A DNA stretch of 64,000 bases, from assembly GCA_002695025.1 (NCBI GenBank), contig NZNV01000010.1, forward strand, positions 310,001-374,000. The letters are read 5' to 3'. This document shows, in pieces, positions 35,269 to 43,358 of this stretch. Made by a program: the position numbers and the translations under genes. Position 1 is the first letter of the stretch, and each line of letters begins with the position of its first letter. The notes beneath the pieces are model-generated. The model was given only the letters and a program-made list of their open reading frames with translations. It made no database searches and was not told where the DNA came from. The stretch comes from Owenweeksia sp. Its GTDB lineage: Bacteria > Bacteroidota > Bacteroidia > Flavobacteriales > Schleiferiaceae.

Positions 35269-36135
35269 ATGGCAAACTTAAAAGAACTAAGAAACAGGAT
35301 CACTTCGGTATCTTCAACCATGCAGATCACTTCAGCTATGAAGATGGTTTCTGCAGCTAAGTTGAAGCGTGCCCAGGATGCGATCACCCAGATGCGCCCG
35401 TATGCTCAAAAGCTGGAAGAGATCCTGATGAACGTTAGCGCAACCCTGGATGCCAGTGAAGGAGTTTACTCCCGCCAGAGCGATGAGGTGAAGAAAGTGT
35501 TGCTGGTAACGGTATCCTCAAACCGTGGTTTGGCCGGTGCTTTTAACGCCAACGTGGTAAAGAAGGCCCTGGCCGAAATACAGGGGAATCCTGCTAGCAA
35601 ATACGATGTGCTGGCCATTGGTAAAAAATCCTTTGACCTGCTCAGGAGGAGAGGAGAGTCGGTTATAGGTCACCACAACGACCTGTATGACGACCTTTCT
35701 TTTGAGAACGTAAGCGCTATCGCTGAAGCTCTCATGGAAAAGTTTGCCAGGGGAGAGTATGACAGGATATACCTGATCTACAACCAGTTTGTGAATGCCG
35801 CTGTGCAGCGCGTTCAGCTGGAACAGATGCTTCCTGTACGTGAGGTGAAAAATGACAATAATGCCAGCCAGCTGGCGGATTATATCTACGAACCTTCCAA
35901 GGAAGAGATTCTGGAAGACCTGATCCCCAAGTCATTGAAGACCCAGCTCTTTAAAGCCGTTCTGGATAGTCACGCTTCAGAGCACGGTGCGCGTATGACC
36001 GCTATGCACAAAGCCACAGATAACGCTTCAGAACTCAGGAAACAACTGAAATTGTCCTATAACAAAGCCCGTCAGGCGGCCATTACCAATGAGATCCTCG
36101 AGATTGTTGGTGGTGCGGAAGCCCTTAACGGCTAG
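35269..36135 (+). CDS. atpG: F-type ATP synthase subunit gamma
   Basis: 288 residues; the rotor shaft. N-terminal helix LKELRNRITSVSSTMQITSAMKMVSAAKLKRA and C-terminal helix SYNKARQAAITNEILEIVGGAEAL are the conserved coiled-coil partners. Last gene of this atp operon: beta (atpD) and epsilon (atpC) are absent, as in many Bacteroidota where they lie elsewhere. A terminator follows. Confidence 0.97.
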   Translation: MANLKELRNRITSVSSTMQITSAMKMVSAAKLKRAQDAITQMRPYAQKLEEILMNVSATLDASEGVYSRQSDEVKKVLLVTVSSNRGLAGAFNANVVKKALAEIQGNPASKYDVLAIGKKSFDLLRRRGESVIGHHNDLYDDLSFENVSAIAEALMEKFARGEYDRIYLIYNQFVNAAVQRVQLEQMLPVREVKNDNNASQLADYIYEPSKEEILEDLIPKSLKTQLFKAVLDSHASEHGARMTAMHKATDNASELRKQLKLSYNKARQAAITNEILEIVGGAEALNG

Positions 36136-36161
36136 AAAATAATAATCTGCATATAATGAAA

Positions 36162-36190
36162 AGCCCCGGTCGTATGGCCGGGCTTTTTTG
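36162..36190 (+). terminator. Rho-independent terminator of the atp operon
   Basis: AGCCC...GGGCT with an inner GG/CC pair (one bulged C) and a run of six T directly after, 27 bp after the atpG stop. Confidence 0.85.
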
Positions 36191-36250
36191 TTTACAGGCC
36201 CAACCAGCCCTTCTATTTCAGCGTAATAGTGATAAACACCTTTCCTGATT

Positions 36251-36817
36251 ATGCTGAAACATTCTTTTTACGCGTTGGGTATTTGCCTTGGTCTTATGGG
36301 TTGTGATAAATATGATGGCAACCCATATTCCTACGATCAACAATCCATTTTCTCGGAATCTGGGGACAACCTGTTCAGGGAGTTTGTGCTCTTGCTGAAA
36401 CCTTATATACTTGAAAACGGGGAGCGGAGATATGTAGTTTGCGATTCGCTTTTGGAAGTAGAAATTCACATAAACGGCCGTGAATGGGGAGAGTTTGCCT
36501 CGCTGGATATTGATGCGCAATCCTATGACCCCACTACGTTTCAAGGGTATAAGGTTAGTAACAGTGAAGTAAAATATGCGGTTATTGCCCCTTATGCACT
36601 TCCCGAAGACACCTTGCAGACCGCTGGTGAATTTGCAGGCCTTATCAATAGCCTGCACATCTTAAAACCAGGCGACTATATTGCAGAGGTACCCAAATTT
36701 AAGATCAGGCGCGCGGATGGTGGTATAACTACCGTAAGGGCCAATATTACCGAATGGGTTCGCGTGACAGAAAACAGTACCAGTGCCTTTATCGGGGAAT
36801 TTGAAATAGCATTATAA
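36251..36817 (+). CDS. Hypothetical lipoprotein
   Basis: 188 residues. Signal peptide with lipobox GLMGC (C18). The rest is mixed alpha/beta without a recognised family; a VEIHINGREWGEFASLDID segment looks beta-rich. ATG at 36251, after the atp terminator. The next gene, 10 bp on, is also a small lipoprotein, so they are probably a pair. Confidence 0.7.
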   Translation: MLKHSFYALGICLGLMGCDKYDGNPYSYDQQSIFSESGDNLFREFVLLLKPYILENGERRYVVCDSLLEVEIHINGREWGEFASLDIDAQSYDPTTFQGYKVSNSEVKYAVIAPYALPEDTLQTAGEFAGLINSLHILKPGDYIAEVPKFKIRRADGGITTVRANITEWVRVTENSTSAFIGEFEIAL

Positions 36818-36827
36818 CTACGGTATC

Positions 36828-37169
36828 ATGAAGAATACGTTAAAGTTCCTGGTGATTTTAGGGATAACAGTGGCCTGCTGTGAAGAGGGGACCATTGAGG
36901 TTCAGAATAAGCTATCCAACGTGAGGATTGAGAGCATAAGCTTTGATGAGTATGGTATGAGTGAATATTTGTTACCGGGTGAAAACTCGGAGCAATTAGT
37001 TATTAAGGACAAAAGAAAAAAATGGCCTAAGCGGTCAAGGCTTGAATTCTATATGGTAAGTGGCTCAAGAAGCGTCTACCTTCAAACCCAGGAAGTTTAT
37101 GAGTTGGACTATGATCAGGATCTTATTGTGGTCATTGAAGATTCAACCCTGGTACAGAATCCGCGTTAA
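36828..37169 (+). CDS. Small hypothetical lipoprotein
   Basis: 113 residues. Hydrophobic N-terminus ending VACC (C17 or C18) followed by EEGTIEVQNKLSNVRIESISF, a beta-rich domain with a dozen basic residues mid-chain (KDKRKKWPKRSR). No family recognised. Ten bases after the previous lipoprotein gene. Confidence 0.65.
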   Translation: MKNTLKFLVILGITVACCEEGTIEVQNKLSNVRIESISFDEYGMSEYLLPGENSEQLVIKDKRKKWPKRSRLEFYMVSGSRSVYLQTQEVYELDYDQDLIVVIEDSTLVQNPR

Positions 37170-37191
37170 GTAATGTTAATTAAAATGGCGT

Positions 37192-37199
37192 TAGATTTG
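37192..37199 (+). promoter_or_regulatory. -7 element before the NtrY-like kinase
   Basis: TAGATTTG matches TAnnTTTG, 34 bp before the TTG start at 37234. No TTG at the usual distance upstream. Confidence 0.35.
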
Positions 37200-37233
37200 A
37201 TAGCATAAAGCTTTATCTAACGAATCGCGCTTT

Positions 37234-38676
37234 TTGAAACGCTTCAAACTCACATTACGGGCCCGCATCTTCATGTCGATGCTGTTGATCATACTGGTGA
37301 GCTTCTTCATCACCGGGGCCATTTATTTCCAGCATTTCAAGAATGAGAATGAGCTGTACCACCAGGAGCGTCTGAAGCGAAAGGAATACGCCATCAACGA
37401 ATCCATCAACTACTTTTTAAGGGATGAGAGCATAGGGGCTGAGACGGATAGTATTGTTATGCTCTTTGATACCAAGATCTGTGAGTTGGCCAATATCAAT
37501 AGCCTGGATATTAACATTTACAGTCTTAGTGGCGATATGCTGATATCCAGTAATCCCGAGTTGCATGAAAATCACATTGTTCCGGATAAACTGGGGCGTA
37601 CCATGCTCAATGCCATAGAGCGCAAACCGGAGCAGCTGCTGGTAAAGCGCAAAACGGACACCATGGAGTACCTTTCCACCTATGATTATGTGCATAACTC
37701 TAACAATGAACCTATTGCCATTATAAACCTCCCGTATTTTGACACGAAGTCCATTCACGAAAAGGACCAGGAGAAATTTCTGATGCGCCTCAGCCAGACC
37801 TATTTCTTCCTGTTTATCATTGCGGGGGTAATTGCCTATTTCCTGTCCAACTACATTACAAGCTCTCTAAAGGCCGTTGGGCAAAAGTTGAAGAGTATAC
37901 GCATTAATGAGACCAATGTGCCCTTAAAATGGAAATTTGACGATGAAATAGGGGCTTTGGTGGACGAGTACAACCGCATGCTGGAAGAATTGGAGGCCAG
38001 TGCTGCCATCCTCGCCAAAACAGAGCGGGAAAGTGCCTGGCGCGAAATGGCCAAACAAGTGGCCCACGAGATCAAGAATCCACTGACTCCTATGCGCCTT
38101 AACGTGCAACACCTGGAGAAGACCCTGAAAACCGAACAGTCCGAAAAGCTGAGGGAATTTACGGAGAGCATGATCTCCCAGATCGATACCTTGAGCGGTA
38201 TAGCCGAAGCCTTTTCCCGCTTTGCCAGCATGCCGGAGCTCAAGTCAGAAGAGTTTGGGGCCAGGGAGATCATTCAGCGCACTGCAGCCCTGTATCCCGA
38301 GTATAATATTCAATTCCACACCGAGGATAAGGATATTCTTTTGAAAGGGGATAAAGATCAGCTGGTACGGGTGATGAACAACCTCATTAATAACGCTATA
38401 CAAGCGGTACCGGAAGAGCGGGAGCCGGAGATCCGCATTGGTATGAAAAAGCGGGAGGACCATACCGTACTGATATCAGTGAGCGATAACGGATCAGGCA
38501 TTCCCGATGAACAAAAGGATAAGATATTTGAACCCCGTTTTACCACCAAAACCAAAGGTATGGGCCTGGGTCTGGCCATGGTGAAGAACATTATCAACGG
38601 CTTTGGCGGGGAGATCTGGTTTGAGACAGAGCTTGGTAAGGGCACTACCTTTTACATATCTTTACCCGGCACCTAA
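37234..38676 (+). CDS. Sensor histidine kinase, NtrY-like
   Basis: 480 residues, TTG start. Membrane helix 1 (about 12-33), a periplasmic sensor of about 150 residues, helix 2 (about 187-207), HAMP (208-255), phospho-acceptor H278 in AHEIKNPLTP, and an ATPase domain with N box LINNAIQA, G1 SDNGSGIP and G2 GMGLGLAM. The NPLTP version of the H box is typical of NtrY. No response regulator lies next to it, so the partner is elsewhere. Signal unknown. Confidence 0.9.
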   Translation: MKRFKLTLRARIFMSMLLIILVSFFITGAIYFQHFKNENELYHQERLKRKEYAINESINYFLRDESIGAETDSIVMLFDTKICELANINSLDINIYSLSGDMLISSNPELHENHIVPDKLGRTMLNAIERKPEQLLVKRKTDTMEYLSTYDYVHNSNNEPIAIINLPYFDTKSIHEKDQEKFLMRLSQTYFFLFIIAGVIAYFLSNYITSSLKAVGQKLKSIRINETNVPLKWKFDDEIGALVDEYNRMLEELEASAAILAKTERESAWREMAKQVAHEIKNPLTPMRLNVQHLEKTLKTEQSEKLREFTESMISQIDTLSGIAEAFSRFASMPELKSEEFGAREIIQRTAALYPEYNIQFHTEDKDILLKGDKDQLVRVMNNLINNAIQAVPEEREPEIRIGMKKREDHTVLISVSDNGSGIPDEQKDKIFEPRFTTKTKGMGLGLAMVKNIINGFGGEIWFETELGKGTTFYISLPGT

Positions 38677-38688
38677 AAATAACACCTT

Positions 38689-39381
38689 ATGAAAACAATG
38701 CAATGGCTGGCAGCCTTTGCCTTACTTACCTGGAGCAGTAGCAAGGCTATCGCCCAGCAAAACGGCAGTTCACAACCTACCATTGACGTGATCGGCACGG
38801 CAGAACAAGTATTGAACCCTGATCAGGTGATCATCCAGATCATTATTGAGAATTCAGAAAGTACGCCCAAGGAAGCCCAGACCAAAACGTCACAGGCGGC
38901 AGCACAGGCCTTAAGTTATCTTAAATCAAAAACCGGCATCAGTTCCATTGAAACCAACTATGTGAACCTGCGCTCCCAACGCATAGATTACAACAAGGAA
39001 ACCTATCAATACATAGCTACCCAGAATATCGGTTTTGTGCTGAAAGATATAGGGGACTATCAAAACGTAATTGTAGATCTTATGGAGAAGGGTGTAAACG
39101 GTATTGGCAGCGTACGCTTTGAATCTTCTCAAAGAGAAAAACTGGAGCAACAACTATTGGCTAAGGCAGTGAAGAACGCAAAGGAAAAAGCCATTTTCCT
39201 GGCTTCCCAGCTCAACCAGCAAATAGGCAGTGCTGTTCATATCTCTGACCGTATTGTTGAATCGGGGCCGGTTCCTATAGCGTTCAAATCCAGTATGGAA
39301 ATGGATGAGTCCCGGGCTAGCATTGCCCCCGGAGAGTTGCAGATTTCAGCCCGTGTAAACGTAGTATTCGAATTAAAATAA
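38689..39381 (+). CDS. SIMPL-domain (DUF541) periplasmic protein
   Basis: 230 residues with a signal peptide ending about AIAQ (23). IDVIGTAEQVLNPDQVIIQI starts the SIMPL domain, which ends in LQISARVNVVFEL, typical of the family. Relatives form oligomeric periplasmic rings of unknown function. Thirteen bases after the kinase gene and 7 before the hydratase gene, so probably one transcript. Confidence 0.85.
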   Translation: MKTMQWLAAFALLTWSSSKAIAQQNGSSQPTIDVIGTAEQVLNPDQVIIQIIIENSESTPKEAQTKTSQAAAQALSYLKSKTGISSIETNYVNLRSQRIDYNKETYQYIATQNIGFVLKDIGDYQNVIVDLMEKGVNGIGSVRFESSQREKLEQQLLAKAVKNAKEKAIFLASQLNQQIGSAVHISDRIVESGPVPIAFKSSMEMDESRASIAPGELQISARVNVVFELK

Positions 39382-39388
39382 TAGCCAG

Positions 39389-40168
39389 ATGTCCTTTAAC
39401 AATCTCACCCAGGAGAAAGAAAACGGAATAGCCACCATCACCATCAACCGGCCACAACAGCTCAACGCCCTGAACCGGGAAACCATACAAGAGTTGAATA
39501 CAGCCTTTAAAGCGCTGGAGAGTGATCAGGAAGTAAGGGTAATTATCCTTACCGGCAGTGGAGAAAAAGCCTTTGTAGCAGGTGCAGACATCAAGGAGTT
39601 TGCAGATTTCAGCGTGCAGGAAGGAACTGAACTGGCCGCCCGTGGCCATGAAATACTATTTGACCTGGTGGAAAACCTGAATAAACCGGTAATTGCGGCC
39701 GTTAATGGTTTTGCACTGGGCGGGGGCCTGGAGCTGGCTATGGCCTGTCATGTACGTATAGCTTCGTCCAATGCCCGTATGGGTCTTCCGGAAACCGGGC
39801 TGGGTGTGATACCCGGCTATGGGGGTACACAGAGGCTGGCCAACCTGGTAGGCAAAGGCCGCGCTATGGAAATGATTTGTACCGCAGAGATGATAAAGGC
39901 CGACAGGGCCTATGAAACAGGCCTGGTAAACCAGGTAACGGCCCCCGAAGAATTGATGGAAGCCTGCAAGGCTATGGCCGCTAAAATGATCAGGAACTCA
40001 CCCCAGGCCATACAAAGTGCCATACGCAGTATAAATGCCGGGTTCAAGACCGGGATCAATGGTTTTAAAGTAGAGATCGAAGAGTTCGGAAAGTGTTTTG
40101 GCACCGATGATTTTAAGGAAGGAACAACCGCTTTCCTGGAGAAGCGTAAGGCTGATTTCAAGGCTTGA
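39389..40168 (+). CDS. Enoyl-CoA hydratase/isomerase (crotonase) family
   Basis: 259 residues, full length. AGADIKEFAD and the oxyanion-hole segment GFALGGGLELAMACHVRIAS are followed by PETGLGVIPGYGGTQRLANLVG, holding the glutamates expected of hydratases. Adds water to 2-enoyl-CoA in fatty-acid or amino-acid breakdown; substrate chain length unknown. Stop overlaps the esterase start. Confidence 0.92.
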   Translation: MSFNNLTQEKENGIATITINRPQQLNALNRETIQELNTAFKALESDQEVRVIILTGSGEKAFVAGADIKEFADFSVQEGTELAARGHEILFDLVENLNKPVIAAVNGFALGGGLELAMACHVRIASSNARMGLPETGLGVIPGYGGTQRLANLVGKGRAMEMICTAEMIKADRAYETGLVNQVTAPEELMEACKAMAAKMIRNSPQAIQSAIRSINAGFKTGINGFKVEIEEFGKCFGTDDFKEGTTAFLEKRKADFKA

Positions 40169-40821
40169 GCGAACACTATTTCAAATTCCGGAAAACCGGG
40201 CGCTACTATCTGAGTGGACCGCTTACAAGGTCCTATTCACAACTATGTTTTGTATTGCATGGATACGGGCAATTAGCATCCTATTTCATCCGTAAATTCC
40301 AGCTTCCCGAGCTGGAGAAAGTTCTCTTTGTAGCCCCCGAAGGCATGCATCGTTTTTACCTGCCGGAAAATAAAGAACGGGTGGGAGCAAGCTGGATGAC
40401 CAAAGAAGACCGGTTGAACGATATTGCTGATTATTGTTGCATGCTGGACCAGGTATATGAAGAGGTACTCAACAAAATGGATAAGCCACCCACCATCGGT
40501 CTGCTGGCCTTTTCGCAAGGCGTAGCTACAGCTTGCCGGTGGCTGGCCCATTCAGCACACCCTTTTGACTATATGGTCAATTGGGCCGGGGCCTTTCCAC
40601 CCGATCTTGATTTTAAAGCCGCCCTGGAGCGCATGCGCAAGCTTCCATTGTATATGGTGGCGGGCACCGGGGATGAATTTATCAGCGAAGAACGCCTGGA
40701 GGAACATCTGGCTTTTTTGAAGGAGAAAGGTTTTCAACTGCAGCTTACCCGCTTCAAGGGAGGCCATACCATTCTACCCGATACCCTGCTGGAAGTAATG
40801 CAAAAACTGCTCAGCCCTTAA
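40165..40821 (+). CDS. Alpha/beta hydrolase, phospholipase/carboxylesterase type
   Basis: 218 residues. TTG start at 40165 overlaps the hydratase stop as TTGA. LHGYGQ near residue 32 gives the oxyanion segment; the nucleophile is the serine of LAFSQGVA, the acid the Asp of GTGDEF, and the histidine that of GGHTI. The elbow reads A-F-S-Q-G rather than G-F-S-Q-G. Substrate unknown. Convergent and overlapping by 11 bases with the S4 gene. Confidence 0.85.
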   Translation: MSEHYFKFRKTGRYYLSGPLTRSYSQLCFVLHGYGQLASYFIRKFQLPELEKVLFVAPEGMHRFYLPENKERVGASWMTKEDRLNDIADYCCMLDQVYEEVLNKMDKPPTIGLLAFSQGVATACRWLAHSAHPFDYMVNWAGAFPPDLDFKAALERMRKLPLYMVAGTGDEFISEERLEEHLAFLKEKGFQLQLTRFKGGHTILPDTLLEVMQKLLSP

Positions 40822-41173
40822 GGCGGTCAATATCCCTGCGATCTTTTTTGGTGGGACGCCCTGTGCCCTTTTTCCGGTTAAAGGTTTTCATCATACTGAT
40901 CACTTCCGCTTTTTCCAGTTCTGTGGCAGGGGTGGTATCGCGTATGTATTGATCCACCAGCTTGGCACCCATACGTGATTTGGGAATGTCCAGGATCTTA
41001 AAAGAGTAGGATATTCCCTCCTTCTTAACGGTAAGCTCGTCACCCGTTTTTACCGTGCGCGAAGGCTTGGCTATTTCATCATTGATCAAAACACGCTCCT
41101 TGCGAACCATGTCAGTAGCCAGGCTCCGGGTCTTGAATTTTCGTATACACCACAGGAATTTATCAATGCGCAT
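40811..41173 (-). CDS. S4-domain RNA-binding protein (Hsp15-like)
   Basis: 120 residues from ATG 41173 (MRIDKFLWCIRKFKTRSLA); the frame runs 12 codons further up without support. The S4 fold (residues 1-65, VLINDEIAKPSRTVKTGDEL) and a basic tail ending RKKGTGRPTKKDRRDIDRL match Hsp15/HslR, which binds stalled 50S subunits carrying nascent chains. The C-terminus overlaps the esterase gene. Confidence 0.88.
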   Translation of the reverse strand: MRIDKFLWCIRKFKTRSLATDMVRKERVLINDEIAKPSRTVKTGDELTVKKEGISYSFKILDIPKSRMGAKLVDQYIRDTTPATELEKAEVISMMKTFNRKKGTGRPTKKDRRDIDRLKG

Positions 41174-41281
41174 GGTCCAAAGGTAAAAAGTCTGCGCCCG
41201 TTGGCTCAAATACTAAGCTAGTTCATAAAAAGATTTATAAAGAATGTAAGGTTTTGCTTATTTTGCTTGAACTTTCACCGT

Positions 41282-41968
41282 ATGACCGAGCTGAGTTGTA
41301 TTATCATTGATGATGATCCCATTTCCAGGGACATGCTGAGGAACTGTGTTTCCAAGACCCAGGGCTTGCGTCTGCTGGGGAGTTACTCCAATGCCATTGA
41401 GGGTAAGGTTGCCCTTGATAAGAAGGAGGTGGATCTGATATTCCTGGATGTGGAAATGCCGGAAATGTCTGGTCTGGAGTTCCTGGAAACCTTCCGCAAT
41501 GTGCCACAGGTAATTATTGTAACCTCCGAAAAGAAATACGCCTTTGAAGCCTTTAAATACGATGTGACCGATTTTCTGGCCAAGCCCGTTGATATCAAAC
41601 GATTTGCGCAATCGGTAGATCGCGCCCGCTTTTACGAAGACAACCTTTTTCGCACCAAGGAAGATGACCATATCTTCATAAAGTCCGATAATTCACTGGT
41701 AAAACTCCGCGCTGCCGAGATAGAATATGTGGAGGCTATGGGCGATTATGTAAAGGTGGTAACAGCCACTAAAAATTACGTGGTGCATAGCACCATGAAA
41801 GCTTTTATGGCCAAACTACCCGAGGACGATTTCCTGCGGGTGCATAAGTCCTATATTCTCAATCTTAAGAAAGTAGAAGAAGTGGTGGAGGGCTATGCCA
41901 TTGGAGAGTATTTTAACCTGCCGGTAAGCCGCTCCAACCGCAAAATACTGCTGGGCAAAATATCTTAA
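41282..41968 (+). CDS. LytTR-type response regulator
   Basis: 228 residues from ATG 41282 (TTG 41267 possible). Receiver domain: acidic IIIDDDP, phospho-acceptor Asp in FLDVEMPEMSG, Thr/Ser in VTSEK, Lys in LAKPVD. A LytTR DNA-binding domain (about 130-228) follows, with EYVEAMGDYVKVV and FLRVHKSYILNL. It overlaps the convergent histidine kinase by four bases; the two may be partners despite opposite strands. Confidence 0.92.
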   Translation: MTELSCIIIDDDPISRDMLRNCVSKTQGLRLLGSYSNAIEGKVALDKKEVDLIFLDVEMPEMSGLEFLETFRNVPQVIIVTSEKKYAFEAFKYDVTDFLAKPVDIKRFAQSVDRARFYEDNLFRTKEDDHIFIKSDNSLVKLRAAEIEYVEAMGDYVKVVTATKNYVVHSTMKAFMAKLPEDDFLRVHKSYILNLKKVEEVVEGYAIGEYFNLPVSRSNRKILLGKIS

Positions 41969-43281
41969 ACCCGGTATAATTCCACGTAAAAAGTAGTGCC
42001 AACATCAGGCTGACTTTCCACGGTAATTTTGCCACCCATCATTTCTACCTGGTTTTTGGTGATGAACAGGCCGATCCCCTTGCTGTCTGCCCCGCTATCG
42101 CGGTGAAAGGTCTTATACATTTTGAACAGCTGCTCCCGGTGCTGACTTAGGTCGAGGCCAAGACCGTTATCACATATCGAGATCATTACTTTACCCTTAT
42201 CCAGGTAACTTCGCACTTTAATTTTGGGTTTCCGGTCAGGAGAACGGTACTTCAGCGCGTTGGAGATGAGGTTCAGGAAAATGCTTTCCAGGTAGGTTTT
42301 GGAATAGATCACATCCTGGTACTCACGGAAATCGAGTTCTATTTCTGCCTTGGTCGAGCGGATCTGTCCCGAGAGCTGGGTAAGTACGGTTTCCGCTACC
42401 TCACGTAATTCAATGGGTTCTTTTTCTTTGTTCAGCTCTTTATAATCCAGCATAATGGCCGAAAGGTCTTCCACCATGTCGAACAGTTGGAAGGCGCCCT
42501 CGTTCAGGTTCTGCACAATGTCTTCCTTTTGGTCCGGGGTTTCCATACGCTCATACAGGTTGAGCAGCATTTTCATTCCTGCAATGGGGGAGCGCAGGTT
42601 ATGGGACACCATACGCGCCAGACCTTCAAGGTGTTCATTGCGGTGTTGCAATGCCTGGTTGATGTTGCTGAGCTGGCGGTTTTGCAGGCTCGATCCCATC
42701 CGCTCCTTTTCATAAGCCCTTTTGAAATAAGCGATCACCAGTGCAATGAGAATAATGCAGGATATCAGTAATACATGGGCTTTCAGGTACTGTATAAATG
42801 TGGTGGAATCATCATAGGAGTATATCCAGTGCGGGAAAAGATGGGCCAGCCAGTTGAGCAACAAAATATTGAGCACACAAATACAGGTAAACAATAAGTG
42901 CTGTTTTACCGGGAGTATGGTAAGCCCCAGCGTGAGGATGAGCAAAAAAAGCAGGTCTACGGCCGGGTTAAAGGCTACCACAATAAACCATAGGTAATCA
43001 AAAAACGCCAGGCTGAAGATTATGAAGAAATAGGACGTACTCCGGAAATGCTCCCGGAAGCGGGCGTTATAGAAAAAGATACTGAAGACTACCGGGGCCA
43101 GCGCCAGAGGTAAATACAGCGTCCCCTGGTGGGTATGATTCAATGTAACCACCGCAATAACCACAGTAACCACCGCAAAGGTAAAGGCAGCGGTGTTAAA
43201 GATCTTGTTTTCCAGGAGGACCTCTTCGGGCCCGGAAATAAAGCGGGAAAATCTTCTGGTTAACGATGAATCCTCGTTCAA
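41965..43281 (-). CDS. Membrane sensor histidine kinase
   Basis: 438 residues, TTG start. Five to six membrane helices span about residues 30-190, then a short coiled coil, the H box MVSHNLRSPIAGM and an ATPase domain (LISNALKYRSPDRKP, CDNGLGLD, KGIGLFITK). No extracellular sensor domain is evident, so the membrane bundle itself may sense. The SHNLRSP H box is shared with the PAS kinase upstream. Confidence 0.9.
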   Translation of the reverse strand: MNEDSSLTRRFSRFISGPEEVLLENKIFNTAAFTFAVVTVVIAVVTLNHTHQGTLYLPLALAPVVFSIFFYNARFREHFRSTSYFFIIFSLAFFDYLWFIVVAFNPAVDLLFLLILTLGLTILPVKQHLLFTCICVLNILLLNWLAHLFPHWIYSYDDSTTFIQYLKAHVLLISCIILIALVIAYFKRAYEKERMGSSLQNRQLSNINQALQHRNEHLEGLARMVSHNLRSPIAGMKMLLNLYERMETPDQKEDIVQNLNEGAFQLFDMVEDLSAIMLDYKELNKEKEPIELREVAETVLTQLSGQIRSTKAEIELDFREYQDVIYSKTYLESIFLNLISNALKYRSPDRKPKIKVRSYLDKGKVMISICDNGLGLDLSQHREQLFKMYKTFHRDSGADSKGIGLFITKNQVEMMGGKITVESQPDVGTTFYVELYRV

Positions 43282-43358
43282 GTCAGGTATACTTTGGTTT
43301 GAGTGAATGTCAAATATAAGGGATGCGGTGAGATGATGTTCGTGCGGTACATCCCTAT

